DNA of 64,000 bases, from NCBI GenBank assembly GCA_009760855.2, contig WPIO01000005.1, positions 11,005,001 to 11,069,000 of the forward strand, read 5' to 3'. A program made the translations under genes and the position numbers. Origin of the DNA: Cristatella mucedo. Its lineage: Eukaryota; Bryozoa; Phylactolaemata; Cristatellidae. Positions 63,580-64,000 of this stretch are shown in pieces (within the stretch, counting starts at the first letter, position 1; each line of letters starts with the position of its first letter). The notes under the pieces are model-generated. The model saw nothing but the letters and a program-made list of their open reading frames with translations, was not told the DNA's origin and searched no databases.

Positions 63580-63735
63580 ATGGGTAAGGTGCCTAAACTT
63601 CACTGCCCAGGCCGTGGGTTCGATTATTGGAGCAGGCAATCACTTATTGACCAAGCGAGAAGGGATTATGGCCTGTAAGGTTTCTCTGCCACTGTATAAA
63701 TGAAGCTGCTGAGTCAGCCGACCTTTACTTTTATT
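63580..63735 (+). mobile_element. tRNA-derived SINE, second type
   Basis: CCCATGGGTAAGGTGCC and CCGTGGGTTCGATTATTGG look like A and B boxes, with a tail similar in layout to the SINE at 53425-53595. Confidence 0.5.
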
Positions 63736-63821
63736 TTACTTTCCTATCTAAAGTACTTCCTAAACAGGCACTACAAGTTACCATCTCGCCATACGCTCCT
63801 TTCTTTAAAAATCTATGAAAT

Positions 63822-64000
63822 ATAATTCATTTATATAGCGCCCCAAGAGAACGTAATCTCTATTCAGGCGCTTCACATATGCCTCGGGGCTCGAGCCCAC
63901 GACCTCAGCCAGACCTTGGTCGGGGCGAGCACCTTATCCGCTGGACCAAACCAGCTCGGCTATTGATATATCTCTTTGGGCAGGCAACTGCAGCTTTTAG
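63822..64000 (-). mobile_element. tRNA-derived SINE with LINE-like tail, runs off window
   Basis: Reverse-complement copy of 62227-62400: ATAGCGCCCCAAGAGAACGT, then GGGGCTCGAGCCCACGACCT, CTTATCCGCTGGACCAAACC and the leader TCTTTGGGCAGGCAACTGCA. Continues to the window end. Confidence 0.8.

Overview
The window is animal (invertebrate-type) nuclear DNA carrying a complete but decayed Polinton/Maverick element, an endogenous adintovirus-like DNA virus. The element runs from 2806 to 27617 (24.8 kb). It has inverted termini of about 187 bp that begin 5'-AG, flanked by a direct repeat AACCC (2801-2805 and 27618-27622). The host flanks hold CR1/L2-type LINE pieces, tRNA-derived SINEs, Copia and other LTR elements, a Tigger-type fragment, a degenerate satellite of about 170 bp, (CT)n microsatellites, an LRR exon, and exons of a mucin-4-like surface protein on the minus strand. 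I cannot name the species. The element is clearly more AT-rich than its flanks.

Element layout, left to right: protein-primed family B DNA polymerase with an endonuclease-VII-like zinc motif (3081-7065); a small basic and a small acidic protein; three tandem paralogous small proteins (7533-8380); two unknown helical proteins; three phage-like fibre genes on the minus strand (9337-11776); a Lys-rich, membrane-helix protein; an HNH-AP2 endonuclease (minus); a parvovirus-type phospholipase A2 protein (13504-14271); an unknown protein and an adenain-like cysteine protease (both minus); an A32/FtsK-like packaging ATPase (15592-16260); two small proteins; two paralogous penton/minor-capsid-like genes, the second split by a CR1 insertion (18300-19653); a coiled-coil protein; the major capsid protein (21018-22543); a YqaJ/lambda-type exonuclease; a fourth fibre gene; a zinc-finger protein (minus); a retroviral-type integrase (24663-25537); a small membrane protein (minus); and a 60-bp tandem-repeat reading frame beside the right terminus.

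Together these cover replication (polymerase, exonuclease), integration (integrase, termini), packaging and maturation (ATPase, protease), the shell (major capsid, penton-like), attachment (fibres) and membrane breach (phospholipase). Most long genes carry in-frame stops or frameshifts; the ATPase, phospholipase, one fibre and several small genes are open. A TATATAGA-type motif sits 1-7 nt before most start codons. Twice it forms a 10-nt spacer between divergent ATGs, and several times it contains or abuts the upstream stop codon.

The most novel points are this start-site motif, termini that are themselves long palindromes, the three-gene paralog family, the fourfold fibre family, and the 20-residue repeat reading frame. 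All calls come from reading motifs by eye; no database search was run.
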